The notes under the pieces: generated by a model | What the model was told of the DNA's origin: nothing | Databases searched by the model: none | Seen by the model: the letters and a program-made list of their open reading frames with translations, nothing else | Made by a program: the position numbers and the translations under genes | Shown: one piece after another, positions 8,667-17,627 of the stretch | Layout of the letters: the number at the start of each line of letters is the position of its first letter | Position numbering within the stretch: the first letter of the stretch is position 1 | Source of the DNA: Deltaproteobacteria bacterium | GTDB lineage: Bacteria; Desulfobacterota; Binatia; Binatales; Binataceae | Length of the DNA: 49,612 nt | Reading direction: 5' to 3' | Assembly: GCA_003135855.1 (NCBI GenBank) | Contig: PNBD01000008.1 | Location: forward strand, 18,072-67,683

Positions 8667-9683
8667 ATGAAAGCAATCGCCAAAACCAGCGCGGCTCCCG
8701 GCGCCGAAGTCATCGAAACTCCAATCCCCGAAGTCGGCGAAAGCGAACTGCTCGTTCGCGTCGGTGCCTGCGGCGTGTGCGGTTCCGATCTGCACATCGT
8801 CGATTGGGAACTTGGTGCGAACCGGATGGTCTCGCGAATTCCGTTCGTGCTCGGCCACGAGCCCGCCGGCGAGGTCGTCGAACTCGGCATCGGAGTAAAC
8901 GGCTTCAAAGTTGGCGATCGCGTCGCACTCGATCCCTTCGGTCATTGCGGACGATGCGGCCCGTGTCGCGCTGGTCGATTTCATCTTTGCGCTTCCCCGA
9001 CCACGCTCTCGGGAGCCTTCGCTGAATTTACGATCGCGCCGATCGGCAACGCCCATCTCGTTCCGCCTACGATGGATATGGAGCAGGCCGCGTTGCTCGA
9101 AATGTTCGGCACCGGGCTGCATGCGGTCGAGCAATCCTGCCTGATGCCCGGTGATAGCGCGGTTATCGAAGGCCCGGGTCCGATTGGCTTGAGCATCGCG
9201 CTGTCGGCGCGCGCGCTTGGCGTCACCTCGCTCGTGATCACAGGCCTCGCGCAGGATACCACCCGCCTCGAACTCGCTCGCACTATGGGCTTTAAAACAG
9301 TGACTACCGGCGCCCCCGATTGGATCGAGCAAGTGCGCGCCATGATGCCTGCCGACGGCGCCGACGTGGTGTTCGACGCGTCGGGCGCCATCGATTCTCC
9401 GCGCGAATTGCTGCGTCGCGGCGGCCAGTTGATCGAAGTGGGATGGCCCGCGCGTGATGTGACCTCCGCCGAATTGCGCGCGCTGTTCTTTCACGGCGTC
9501 AATATTATCAACTCGCGAGTCCGCACCCCCGAAACCTGGCGTCGCGCAATCGCGATGGTCTCGTCGGGCGCGATCGACTTGCGTCCGATGATCACCCACC
9601 GCTACGGCATCTCGCGCGGCTTGGAGGCTTTCACCTTGCTGCGTGAACGGCGCGGCGTGAAAGCATTGATTATTCCGGAATAG
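8667..9683 (+). CDS. Zinc-dependent medium-chain alcohol dehydrogenase
   Basis: 338 residues of the MDR superfamily (threonine/sorbitol dehydrogenase-like). Catalytic zinc ligands are Cys38 (GVCGSD) and His64-Glu65 (GHEPAGEV). Structural zinc ligands are Cys94, 97, 100 and 108. The NAD(P)-binding Rossmann turn is GPGPIGL near 169-175. It should oxidise a secondary alcohol or polyol reversibly in the cytoplasm; the substrate is not determined. The ribosome site before the ATG is weak. It lies 69 bp after the HTH-citrate synthase and 46 bp before an amidohydrolase, all on the plus strand, so the three may be co-transcribed. Confidence 0.88.
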   Translation: MKAIAKTSAAPGAEVIETPIPEVGESELLVRVGACGVCGSDLHIVDWELGANRMVSRIPFVLGHEPAGEVVELGIGVNGFKVGDRVALDPFGHCGRCGPCRAGRFHLCASPTTLSGAFAEFTIAPIGNAHLVPPTMDMEQAALLEMFGTGLHAVEQSCLMPGDSAVIEGPGPIGLSIALSARALGVTSLVITGLAQDTTRLELARTMGFKTVTTGAPDWIEQVRAMMPADGADVVFDASGAIDSPRELLRRGGQLIEVGWPARDVTSAELRALFFHGVNIINSRVRTPETWRRAIAMVSSGAIDLRPMITHRYGISRGLEAFTLLRERRGVKALIIPE

Positions 9684-9729
9684 TAACGCTATTAGCTACT
9701 GAGATTTCAGTATAGTACGGAGCAAAGTC

Positions 9730-10848
9730 ATGAAAGACGGATTCAAGATCGTCGACGCAGATACTCACTTGATGGAACCTGAGTATGTATTCGAAAGGTA
9801 TATCGACGAACGCTACAAGTCCCAGGCCCCGCGACTCGGTATCGCCGCCGAATCAGGACGCCGCACATTCCTCGTCGAAGGCGAGCCGTTCACCCGCGAA
9901 AAGGGCAAGTACCCGATGGCCGCGCCGGCCTTCCTCGAGTCAGTCCGCCGCGCGATGAAGCGCTTCGAGCGCGCCGCCAAAACCGGCTTCAGTCCCGAAA
10001 GCCGCCTGATGGACATGGACGAGCAGGGCGTCGACGTTCAGATTGTTTATCCAACCGCGGCCGGTCAAATGATGGGCCGCGAATTCCGCGATCCCAAACT
10101 GCTCGCCGCTTGCTGCGCTGCGTACAATGACTGGAGCGCGGACTATTGCTCGAAGACCAACGGCCGCGTCAAGTTTGCCGCGATCCTGCCGATGCAGGAC
10201 GTCGAGGAATCCATCAAGGAAGCGCATCGCGCGGCCAAAAACGGCGCGATCAGCTTTTATGTCCGTCCCAATCCGGTTCGCGGCCGCACGCTCTTCCACG
10301 ATGATTATCTGCCGCTCTGGGCCGAAGTCGAAAAGCTCGGCCGTCCGATCTCCACCCACGACTCGGCCTCCGCCTCGGTCGAATCATTTGGCGATCGCAT
10401 GGATACCCATGTCACCGGCCACATCTTGTCGCATCCGTTCGAAGCGATGGCCGCGATGGCCGGCCTTATCTGGTACGGCGTGATCGAAAAGTACCCCAAG
10501 TTGAAAGTCGTGCAGGTCGAGGCCGACGGCGGATGGGTTCCCTACTGGCTACAGCGGATGGAACAGCATTGGAATTTTAGCGGCAATGCGGAACATGAGT
10601 ATTTGACCAAACGCCCGACTGAGTATTTCAAAAGCAACTTCTTCGTGGCGTTTCGCGGCGACGAACCGACTATGAAAGCCGCCCTTGATATAGTCGGCGA
10701 TGACAACTTCCTGTGGGATACTGACTATCCGCATCCTGACGGCACATTTCCCTGGGGCATCAACGCGATTCTGCAGCAGTCGATTCCCGAGACCAGCAAA
10801 CGCAAAATCCTGTGGGACAACGCCGCCCGCGCATTCAACTTGAACTGA
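9730..10848 (+). CDS. Amidohydrolase family 2 protein (ACMSD-like fold)
   Basis: 372 residues. It opens with the metal-site motif VDADTHLMEP (Asp9, His13) and has the C-terminal WDTDYPHPDGTFPW segment typical of amidohydrolase family 2, whose members include decarboxylases and hydrolases with one catalytic metal. LMDMDEQGVDVQIVYPTAAG near residues 93-112 also matches this group. The reaction cannot be named. The ATG follows a GGAG site at 9719-9722. It is last in the citrate synthase - dehydrogenase - amidohydrolase run and is followed by a 413-bp gap with parS-like sites. Confidence 0.85.
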   Translation: MKDGFKIVDADTHLMEPEYVFERYIDERYKSQAPRLGIAAESGRRTFLVEGEPFTREKGKYPMAAPAFLESVRRAMKRFERAAKTGFSPESRLMDMDEQGVDVQIVYPTAAGQMMGREFRDPKLLAACCAAYNDWSADYCSKTNGRVKFAAILPMQDVEESIKEAHRAAKNGAISFYVRPNPVRGRTLFHDDYLPLWAEVEKLGRPISTHDSASASVESFGDRMDTHVTGHILSHPFEAMAAMAGLIWYGVIEKYPKLKVVQVEADGGWVPYWLQRMEQHWNFSGNAEHEYLTKRPTEYFKSNFFVAFRGDEPTMKAALDIVGDDNFLWDTDYPHPDGTFPWGINAILQQSIPETSKRKILWDNAARAFNLN

Positions 10849-10939
10849 CGTCTCGAAGTGGATAGTCGGTCTGCGACGTAATTAGGATCGCCCCTAATAC
10901 CCACTCATGCTTTCGCGTTTCGTTCTCCTGAACTGCCAA

Positions 10940-10955
10940 TATTTCACATGAAACA
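10940..10955. promoter_or_regulatory. parS: parS-like site 1
   Basis: TATTTCACATGAAACA matches the bacterial chromosomal parS consensus TGTTTCACGTGAAACA at 14 of 16 positions. It is 28 bp from site 2, centre to centre. Weaker than site 2 because the central CG is AT-shifted. Confidence 0.5.
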
Positions 10956-10967
10956 TCACACCAAACA

Positions 10968-10983
10968 GGTTTCACGTGAAACA
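10968..10983. promoter_or_regulatory. parS: parS site 2 (near-perfect)
   Basis: GGTTTCACGTGAAACA matches the parS consensus at 15 of 16 positions and keeps the TTTCACGTGAAA core as a perfect palindrome. parS is the loading site of the ParB clamp in chromosome segregation and is usually found in the origin-proximal part of chromosomes. No parA or parB is in the window. Confidence 0.75.
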
Positions 10984-11032
10984 TCTTCCCTGACTGATTT
11001 TTCTAACAGCCAGCAGCGGCACTCTTTACCTC

Positions 11033-11132
11033 GCCCGTTATTTTTACGGGAGAGGACGCCCGCCGACCACGCGAAGCCGACTTCGGGCCGAAGGGCCGAA
11101 TCGCTCCAGGATTAAGCGGGTAGGTGAGGGTG
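11033..11132. repeat. Dispersed intergenic repeat copy with hairpins
   Basis: GC-rich non-coding element. It contains a short CCCGT/ACGGG hairpin near 11034-11050, a CTTCGG-G-CCGAAG palindrome at 11081-11093, and 20 bases (11069-11088) that recur in inverted orientation at 1-20. The tail ends with GGTAGGTGAGGGTG. This has the look of a REP-like or MITE-like intergenic element, but only two partial copies are visible. Confidence 0.45.
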
Positions 11133-11184
11133 CCGGATCGCCTGCTAGTGCATCGCGTCCACGATATTGCGTCCGCACCAAATA

Positions 11185-11200
11185 TGTTTCACGTGAACCC
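11185..11200. promoter_or_regulatory. parS: parS-like site 3
   Basis: TGTTTCACGTGAACCC matches the parS consensus at 14 of 16 positions. The left half is perfect; the right half has two changes. It is 217 bp from site 2. Confidence 0.55.
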
Positions 11201-11261
11201 CGAAACCCGCGTGAGGTTCGCCGCTTGCTTGAACTTTGCGATCTCGCCGCTCGACCGAGGT

Positions 11262-12701
11262 TTAGCCCGCGAGCTTTTGCTTCAGGATATCGTTGATCAC
11301 TTTGGGATTGGCCTTGCCGCCCATCGCCTTCATCACCTGACCCACGAAAAATCCGAATAGCTTGTCACGACCGCCGCGATACTCGGCCAGCTTGGCCGGC
11401 TCCGCCGCGATTATCTTTTCGCACGCGGCCGCGATCGCTGCTTCATCCGAAACCTGCGCGAGCCCGAGTTCCGCGACCGTCGCCTCGGCGCCCTTGCCGG
11501 ATTTCACCATCGCAGCGAACGCCATCTTGGCGGCGTTCAGGCTGATCTTTTGCTCCTCGATCATTCGGAGCAGCGCGCCGATTTCGCTGGCGGGCGGCAC
11601 CGCCTCGCCGATCGATTTGCCCGATTCATGCACCACCCGCAGCACTTCCGTCATCACCCAGTTCGCCGCGCTCTTGCGATTCTTAAGTCCCGGTATAGCC
11701 GCTTCGAAATAATCCGCGACGTCGCGATCGGCCGTGAGCACGCCAGCTTCGTAATCGGTCAGCGCCAACTCTCGAATGTAGCGCGCTCGCCGATCGGCGG
11801 GCAGTTCGGGCATGGTCGCGCGGATGCTCTCGACCATCTCGGGCGCCACGATCAGCGGCGGCAGGTCCGGCTCGGGGAAATAGCGATAGTCATTCGCATA
11901 CTCTTTCGATCGCATCGGCCGCGTTTCGTTGCGAGCCGGATCCCACAGGTGAGTTTCCTGCAGGACCCTGCCGCCCGCCTCGATAATCTCTACTTGCCGC
12001 GCGACTTCATGATCGATTGCGTTCTCGACGAACCGGAACGAATTGAGATTCTTGATTTCCGTTCGCGTGCCGAATTCCTGCGAACCGCGCTTGCGCACCG
12101 AAACGTTGCAATCGCAGCGAAAGCTGCCTTCCTCCATCTTGCCGTCCGAGGCATCGACGTAACGGAGAATTGCCCGCAGTTGGCGGAGATACGCGCCAGC
12201 GTCCGCTGACGATCGCAAGTCGGGCTCGCTCACAATTTCGATCAGCGGCACTCCCGATCGATTGAAATCGACCAGGCTCGCACCCGCGGCATGGATATTT
12301 TTGCCCGCGTCTTCCTCGATATGAATTCGCGTGAGCCTGACTCGCCGCGGCTGCCCGTCGCCATTGGACGGCAAGTCGATATAGCCACCTTTGCAGATCG
12401 GAGTCTCGTACTGACTAATCTGATAGCCCTTCGGCAAGTCGGGATAGAAATAACTTTTGCGATCGAAAATAGAGTGCGGAGCGATTGTGCAGTGAGTAGC
12501 TAGTCCCGTCCGAATAGCTAATTCGACGACGCGCCGATTCAGCACCGGCAACACGCCCGGCATGCCCATGCAGACCGGACACACATTCTCATTCGGGCCC
12601 GCGCCAAAGGTCGTCGAGCATCCGCAGAACAGCTTCGACTTGGTCAGCAGATGGGTATGGACCTCGAGTCCGATTACCGCTTCGTAGGCTTCTGTATTCA
12701 T
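11262..12701 (-). CDS. gatB: Asp/Glu-tRNA amidotransferase subunit B
   Basis: 479 residues, the normal GatB length. It starts with the conserved GLEVHTHLLTKSKLFC block; four zinc-binding cysteines (26, 28, 41, 44) are intact, and CMGMPGVLPVLN follows. The C-terminal YqeY-like tail (about 330-479) ends in QVMKAMGGKANPKVINDIL. GatB phosphorylates and helps amidate Glu-tRNA(Gln) and Asp-tRNA(Asn) with ammonia delivered from GatA. It is the last gene of gatC-gatA-gatB, 8 bp after gatA. Its presence implies that the organism makes Gln-tRNA and/or Asn-tRNA by the indirect route. Confidence 0.97.
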   Translation of the reverse strand: MNTEAYEAVIGLEVHTHLLTKSKLFCGCSTTFGAGPNENVCPVCMGMPGVLPVLNRRVVELAIRTGLATHCTIAPHSIFDRKSYFYPDLPKGYQISQYETPICKGGYIDLPSNGDGQPRRVRLTRIHIEEDAGKNIHAAGASLVDFNRSGVPLIEIVSEPDLRSSADAGAYLRQLRAILRYVDASDGKMEEGSFRCDCNVSVRKRGSQEFGTRTEIKNLNSFRFVENAIDHEVARQVEIIEAGGRVLQETHLWDPARNETRPMRSKEYANDYRYFPEPDLPPLIVAPEMVESIRATMPELPADRRARYIRELALTDYEAGVLTADRDVADYFEAAIPGLKNRKSAANWVMTEVLRVVHESGKSIGEAVPPASEIGALLRMIEEQKISLNAAKMAFAAMVKSGKGAEATVAELGLAQVSDEAAIAAACEKIIAAEPAKLAEYRGGRDKLFGFFVGQVMKAMGGKANPKVINDILKQKLAG

Positions 12702-12709
12702 CGCAATCG

Positions 12710-14170
12710 TTAAACCGCTGTCGGCCGCGGCTTGAAACTCCCGGCGCGTTCGAACGCGTCGCCCGCGCGAAAAATCGTTTCCTCGCTGAATGGCGGCCCG
12801 ATCAGTTGCATGCCAATCGGCAGATTTTTTTCATCGTACCCGCACGGTATCGACATTCCGGGCAGCCCGGCCAGGTTAACCGAGATCGTGAAAATGTCCG
12901 AGAGATACATCGTCAGCGGATCGTTCATCTTTTCGCCAAGCTTGAACGCCGTTGTCGGCGCTACCGGCGTGACAATCAAGTCGCATTTCTCGAACGCCCG
13001 CTCGAAATCGCGCCGAATCAGCGTGCGAACTTTCTGACTCTTCAGATAGTAGGCGTCGTAGTAACCAGCCGAGAGAGCGAAGGTGCCGAGCATGATTCGG
13101 CGCTTTACCTCGGCGCCAAAACCTTCCGCGCGTGTGAGATTGTAAAGATCGATGTGATCCTCGGCGTCGATGCGAAGCCCGTAGCGAATGCCGTCGTAGC
13201 GCGCGAGGTTCGCGCTCGCCTCCGCCGTCGCGACCAGGTAATACGCCGCAATCGCGTAACCGGTATGCGGCATCGATACGTCAACGGCCTTCGCCCCGAG
13301 CGATTCATAAATTTTGATCGCAGCTCGCACCGACTTCTCGACTTCCGGCTGCATCCCCTCGACGAAGTATTCCTTGGGCACCCCGATCCGAAGTCCCTTC
13401 ACGTCTCCGGTCAGTGCGCGCTCGTAGTCGGGAACGGCGCGCGCGGAGCAGGTCGAATCGCGCGGGTCCTTACCGGCGAGCGTCCGCAGGATTATCGCCG
13501 CATCGCGAACCGACTTCGCGAACGGCCCAACCTGATCGAGTGACGACGCATAAGCGATCACGCCGTAGCGGCTCACGCGGCTGTAGGTCGGTTTCATTCC
13601 GACCACGCCGCAAAATGAAGCGGGCTCGCGAATTGAACCTCCCGTGTCAGTGCCCAGCGAGCCAAGGCATTCGTTCGCCGCAACTGCCGCGGCCGATCCG
13701 CCCGAGGAGCCGCCGGCGACGCGCTCGGTGTCGTGCGGATTAAGTGTCGCGCCGAAAGCCGAATTCTCCGTCGAAGAACCCATCGCGAACTCATCGAGGT
13801 TCGTCTTCCCGACGAACACCGCACCCGCCGCGCGCAGCCTCTCAACAACTGTTGCATCGAACGGCGGCACGAAATTCCCTAAGATTCGCGACGCGCAAGT
13901 CGTCCGCACGCCTCGGGTCGCGTAGATATCCTTGATGCCAAGCGGGATTCCGCACAGCGCCGGCGCCTCGTTGGATTTCAAGCGTCGATCGGCCGCGTGC
14001 GCCTGCTCGAGCGCTTCTTTTTCGCAGACCGTAATGAACGCGTTGAGCTTCGGCTCGATTGCCTGGATGCGGTCGAGACAGTCGCGCGCCAATTGCAACG
14101 CTGTGATCTCGCCCTTGCGGAGCAGCGTCGAAGCTTCGGCGATCGTGAGTTTGTTCAATTCGGATGGCAT
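12710..14170 (-). CDS. gatA: Asp/Glu-tRNA amidotransferase subunit A
   Basis: 486 residues, the amidase-signature subunit that releases ammonia from glutamine for the tRNA amidation reaction. The catalytic triad Lys80 (GIKD), cis-Ser155 (GGSSGGS) and Ser179 (TDTGGS) sits at almost the same positions as in characterised GatA proteins. The order gatC-gatA-gatB with 23-bp and 8-bp gaps shows one operon. The start at 14170 is an ATG in the normal place for the family. Confidence 0.97.
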   Translation of the reverse strand: MPSELNKLTIAEASTLLRKGEITALQLARDCLDRIQAIEPKLNAFITVCEKEALEQAHAADRRLKSNEAPALCGIPLGIKDIYATRGVRTTCASRILGNFVPPFDATVVERLRAAGAVFVGKTNLDEFAMGSSTENSAFGATLNPHDTERVAGGSSGGSAAAVAANECLGSLGTDTGGSIREPASFCGVVGMKPTYSRVSRYGVIAYASSLDQVGPFAKSVRDAAIILRTLAGKDPRDSTCSARAVPDYERALTGDVKGLRIGVPKEYFVEGMQPEVEKSVRAAIKIYESLGAKAVDVSMPHTGYAIAAYYLVATAEASANLARYDGIRYGLRIDAEDHIDLYNLTRAEGFGAEVKRRIMLGTFALSAGYYDAYYLKSQKVRTLIRRDFERAFEKCDLIVTPVAPTTAFKLGEKMNDPLTMYLSDIFTISVNLAGLPGMSIPCGYDEKNLPIGMQLIGPPFSEETIFRAGDAFERAGSFKPRPTAV

Positions 14171-14193
14171 TGGTGAAACAGTTTATTCTTTCG

Positions 14194-14490
14194 CTATTCG
14201 ATTATTTTCGGCACCTTGAAGTAATTGCGCTCGCGCGACGGCGCATTCGCGAGCATTTCTTCCGCCACCGGCGCGTTAGTCACATCGTCTTCACGCATCG
14301 GCGTGCCTGCCTCGCCGACCTGTGCGGTTGGCGGCACATCCGTGGTGTCCAATTCGTTCAGCTTGTCGACGTAGGCCAGCATCTCGTCCATGTCGCCGCG
14401 CAGCGATTCTTCCTCGCTGCTCGACAATTGCAGCCGCGCGAGGCGCGCGACATGCCGCACCTGCTCAAGCGTAATCCTGGTCTCGGCCAT
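14194..14490 (-). CDS. gatC: Asp/Glu-tRNA amidotransferase subunit C
   Basis: 98 residues from the ATG at 14490, the usual GatC size; it starts MAETRITLEQVRHVARLARL as the family does. The open frame continues 15 codons upstream, but that part is not family-like. GatC is the small structural subunit that wraps around GatA and joins it to GatB. First gene of the gatCAB operon, divergent from yraN, with 173 bp between them. Confidence 0.95.
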   Translation of the reverse strand: MAETRITLEQVRHVARLARLQLSSSEEESLRGDMDEMLAYVDKLNELDTTDVPPTAQVGEAGTPMREDDVTNAPVAEEMLANAPSRERNYFKVPKIIE

Positions 14491-14663
14491 CTTGATTGGT
14501 TGCCTCGATTCTCGATTCCGCGGAAATCGTAACATTCCTCGAAGTTCAAGTCAGTCGCCAGCCACAGATGAATCGCTTGCGAAGCGGCGCGCTGCCTTCT
14601 AGCTTCGGAAGCGGCTTGGCAGTTTGGGCCATCATCTCGCGAGACTGGGGGGACGCGGATAAG

Positions 14664-15080
14664 ATGAAGCGGAGCCGCGTGAAGGTTCGCAAGTGGTCGG
14701 CGCGACTGCTCGATTGGGCGCATCGGCTGACTGACTATGTACCGCTTGGAGCGCAGGGCGAGCGGGCGGCAGAGCGGCATCTCAAACGCCAGGGCTACCG
14801 GATCGTTGCGCGAAATTTTCGCGCCGCAGGTGCGGAGATCGATTTGGTCGCGATGGATGGCGAGACGCTGGTCTTTGTCGAAGTGAAGACGCGGCGTACC
14901 GATAGCGCGGGCGCACCGGAAGAGGCGGTGGATGCGCGCAAGCAGGCCCGGATGCGTCGTGCGGCCGAGGCGTTCGCGATTCAGTATCGGGTCGGCGAGC
15001 GTGAGATGCGCTTCGATATTGTCGCGATTAGCGGGACGGGTCCGCGTTTTGGAATTGAACTCGTGAGGAACGCATTCTGA
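14664..15080 (+). CDS. yraN: YraN-family (UPF0102) nuclease-fold protein
   Basis: 138 residues. It carries the UPF0102 pattern GAQGERAAERHLKRQGY, ARNFR, AEIDLVAMDGETLVFVEVKTR, giving the PD-(D/E)XK-like residues Asp60, Glu73 and Lys75. The family has a Holliday-junction-resolvase-like fold; its cellular role is not well defined. I set the start at ATG 14664 because a GGGGGGA site lies just upstream and the frame before it lacks family similarity. The stop TGA is directly followed by the ATG of serS, so the two genes are coupled. Confidence 0.9.
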   Translation: MKRSRVKVRKWSARLLDWAHRLTDYVPLGAQGERAAERHLKRQGYRIVARNFRAAGAEIDLVAMDGETLVFVEVKTRRTDSAGAPEEAVDARKQARMRRAAEAFAIQYRVGEREMRFDIVAISGTGPRFGIELVRNAF

Positions 15081-16427
15081 ATGCTTGATATCAAGCTGAT
15101 TCGCGAAAAGCCCGATTTCGTAAAGGCGGAGCTGGCCAAGCGGGGTGTCGATCCGGCGGACATCGACGGCGTGCTCGCGGCTGACGCCGTGCGGCGAAAG
15201 CTGCAGGCGAATCTCGACGAAATGCGCGCCGATCGCAAGCGGCGCTCCAAGGAAATCGGCACGCTGCCGCCAGACCAACGCGCGGCCGCGATCGCGCAGA
15301 TTCGCCAGGAGGAAGCCGAGGAGAGCCGCGCCAGTCGGGTGCTTGCTAATGCCGTCGAAGCGGCGGCGGCGATCAACAGCAGCAATCCGATCACTCTGGC
15401 CGCGACGCAATTGGCGTTGGCCGAGCGCGAGGTCGAGCGGCGCGCGCTGGTCTTGCCCAATATCCCGCGGTCGTATGTCGTCGTCGGTCAGAGCGAAGCC
15501 GACAATCGCGTGATCCGAACCGAAGGCACGCCGCTCGAGTTCACCGCATTCCAGCTGCTGCCGCATTGGGAGCTCGGTGAGCAGCTCGGAATTATCGATT
15601 TCGATCGAGGCGTCAAATTGTCGGGCACCAGATTCTACGTGCTGATGGGCTTGGGCGCGCGTCTCGAGCGCGCGCTGATTGCCTGGATGCTCGATATCAA
15701 AACCAGCGAGCAGGGCTACCTGGAAGTAATTCCGCCGCTGATGGTCAACACCGAGACCGCGACCAGCACCGGTCATCTGCCCAAAAATGCCGACACGATG
15801 TATCACGATGCGGAGGACGATTTCTGGTTCATCCCGACCGCAGAGGTTCCGCTGACGGGCCTTTATCGCGACGAGGTTCTCGACGAGAGCAAGCTGCCCG
15901 TTTACCTGACGGCATACACACCGTGCTTTCGGCGAGAAAAAATGTCGGCGGGCCGCGACGTCCGCGGTATCAAGCGGGGTCATCAGTTCGACAAGGTAGA
16001 GATGGTCAAGCTGGTGAAGCCCGAGACCTCGGACGACGAATTCAATAAGATGGTCGAAGACGCCGCTCAAGTGTGCCGACGCCTGAAAATTCCATTCCGA
16101 GTCGTCGAGCTCTGCACGGCGGATCTAAGTTTTGCGAGCGCCGTGACCTACGACCTCGAGATGTGGGCACCGGGATGCGGCGAATGGCTCGAGGTAAGTT
16201 CGATCTCCAACTGCACCGACTTCCAGGCGCGGCGCGCACACATCAGATTCCGCGGCGCGAAGGCGGGCAAGCCGGAACTTGTGCACACGCTGAATGGCTC
16301 GGGACTGGCGCTGCCGCGGACTGTAATCGCGATTCTCGAAAATTATCAAAACGAAGACGGCAGCGTGACGATACCCGAAGTATTGCGGCCATACATGGGC
16401 GGCTTGGAGAGAATCGCCAAAACATGA
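15081..16427 (+). CDS. serS: Seryl-tRNA synthetase
   Basis: 448 residues, close to the family norm of about 425-430. The N-terminal 110 residues form the antiparallel coiled-coil arm that contacts tRNA-Ser (KLQANLDEMRADRKRRSKEI region). The class II catalytic core has motif 2 (YTPCFRREKMSAGRDVRGI) and motif 3 (LNGSGLALPRTVIAILENYQ) intact. It charges tRNA-Ser with serine in the cytoplasm. The start codon abuts the yraN stop, so it is translated in the same message. The 201 bp after it carry no gene before the pst operon. Confidence 0.97.
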   Translation: MLDIKLIREKPDFVKAELAKRGVDPADIDGVLAADAVRRKLQANLDEMRADRKRRSKEIGTLPPDQRAAAIAQIRQEEAEESRASRVLANAVEAAAAINSSNPITLAATQLALAEREVERRALVLPNIPRSYVVVGQSEADNRVIRTEGTPLEFTAFQLLPHWELGEQLGIIDFDRGVKLSGTRFYVLMGLGARLERALIAWMLDIKTSEQGYLEVIPPLMVNTETATSTGHLPKNADTMYHDAEDDFWFIPTAEVPLTGLYRDEVLDESKLPVYLTAYTPCFRREKMSAGRDVRGIKRGHQFDKVEMVKLVKPETSDDEFNKMVEDAAQVCRRLKIPFRVVELCTADLSFASAVTYDLEMWAPGCGEWLEVSSISNCTDFQARRAHIRFRGAKAGKPELVHTLNGSGLALPRTVIAILENYQNEDGSVTIPEVLRPYMGGLERIAKT

Positions 16428-16628
16428 GCCTCAAGTTCAACTAAGCTCTGGAAAACACTTCTTTACGTGACCGTTTTCGCCGAACATTCGCGGGTTCACT
16501 GCGAATTACGGTGTCCGTAACATTCTCGAAACAATTGATCGTTAGAATCCTGCTACGGATGAAGCAGTTGCGGCGACGAGTGGCGAGCCGAAGAAGGAAG
16601 TCCGTAAATTCTGAGGGAACGACACAGC

Positions 16629-17627
16629 TTGTCTGAATTGGATAGTTCGGTCGCGGAGCGTGTAACCGTCGTCAGACGCGAGCGCGCCAAACCGCACGTC
16701 GGCGTACGCCTGATCGGCGATCGCATTTTCAACGTCACGACGTTTTCGCTCGCATTGTCGATCCTGCTGCTGCTGGCGGGGCTCGCGATCGCGCTGATCT
16801 ACGACAGCTTTCCCGCGATTCGCCAGTTCGGCCTACACTTCCTGGTCAGCACCGATTGGGATCCGGTCAATGAACAGTATGGAGCGTTGCCGTTCATCTA
16901 CGGCACCTTCGTTTCCTCGTTCATCGCGCTAATCGTGGCCGTGCCGCTCAGCTTGGGCGTCGCGCTATGCCTTAGCGAGATGGCGCCCGACTGGCTCGGT
17001 CACCGCCTCGGATTTCTGGTCGACTTGCTCGCCGCAATACCGAGCGTCGTCTACGGACTGTGGGCGGTGTTCGTGATGGGCCCGTGGCTTCGCGATCACG
17101 TCGAGCCGCTACTCGCCAAATGGTTCGGCTTCCTGCCCTTTTTCCAGGGACCGAAAGTCGCGGTCGGTATGTTGTCGGCCGGAATGATCCTCGCGATCAT
17201 GATCATCCCGTACATTTCATCGGTATGCACCGATGTGTTTCGGGTCGTGCCGCAGTCGCAGCGCGAAGCCGCGCTCGCGCTGGGCGCAACCAAGTGGGAA
17301 ATGGTCAAGACCGCGGTTATTCCGTACGGGATGACGGGCGTGATCGGCGCGATCATAGTTGGCCTTGGGCGCGCTCTCGGCGAGACAATTGCGGTCGCGA
17401 TGGTGATCGGCAACTCGGCGGAGATTTCTGCATCGCTGTTCAAGCCGGCCGCGACGCTCGCGAGTGTGATCGCCAATGAATTTGCCGAAGCGACTTCCGA
17501 TATGTACGTCGCTGCGCTGATCGAACTTGGACTCGTGTTGCTGATCATGTGTGTCGCGCTCAACGTAGTCGCTCGCGCGCTGGTGCTCGGCGTACAACAG
17601 CGACGCTACCGGGAGATGGGCAGATAA
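16629..17627 (+). CDS. pstC: Phosphate ABC transporter permease PstC
   Basis: 332 residues with six membrane segments, the first at about 38-62. The permease coupling loop reads EAALALGATKWEMVKTAVIP, followed by the conserved GRALGETIAVAMVIGN. With PstA it forms the inner-membrane channel for phosphate. The start is a TTG at 16629 preceded by an AGGGAA ribosome site. First gene of pstC-pstA-pstB-phoU-phoB-phoR; the TAA overlaps the pstA ATG by one base. No pstS precedes it. I see no convincing Pho box in 16428-16628, although a TAGAAT hexamer lies at 16543. Confidence 0.95.
   Translation: MSELDSSVAERVTVVRRERAKPHVGVRLIGDRIFNVTTFSLALSILLLLAGLAIALIYDSFPAIRQFGLHFLVSTDWDPVNEQYGALPFIYGTFVSSFIALIVAVPLSLGVALCLSEMAPDWLGHRLGFLVDLLAAIPSVVYGLWAVFVMGPWLRDHVEPLLAKWFGFLPFFQGPKVAVGMLSAGMILAIMIIPYISSVCTDVFRVVPQSQREAALALGATKWEMVKTAVIPYGMTGVIGAIIVGLGRALGETIAVAMVIGNSAEISASLFKPAATLASVIANEFAEATSDMYVAALIELGLVLLIMCVALNVVARALVLGVQQRRYREMGR

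Larger units (their letters stand above)
10849..11261. other. 413-bp intergenic region with candidate parS sites
   Basis: No gene is supported here. It contains a 6-bp-stem hairpin at 10881-10898 (ATTAGG / CCTAAT), three ParB-site-like palindromes (listed separately) and a dispersed repeat at about 11033-11132. The flanking genes are convergent (amidohydrolase ends at 10848, gatB ends at 11262), so this is not a promoter region for either. That makes a structural or maintenance role for the palindromes more plausible than operator function. Confidence 0.7.

Noticed and set aside
8139-9599. 486-codon minus-strand open frame crossing the citrate synthase and dehydrogenase genes
   Set aside because: Spans parts of two conserved genes, has no recognisable domain and a skewed His/Arg/Asp composition.
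9711-9716. TATAGT as a -10 element for the amidohydrolase
   Set aside because: It would leave no room between the start point and the ribosome site at 9719, and no -35 is at the proper distance.
14358-16070. 570-codon minus-strand open frame opposite yraN and serS
   Set aside because: Also runs into gatC; the translated sequence is Arg/His-rich and the plus-strand proteins are clearly real.
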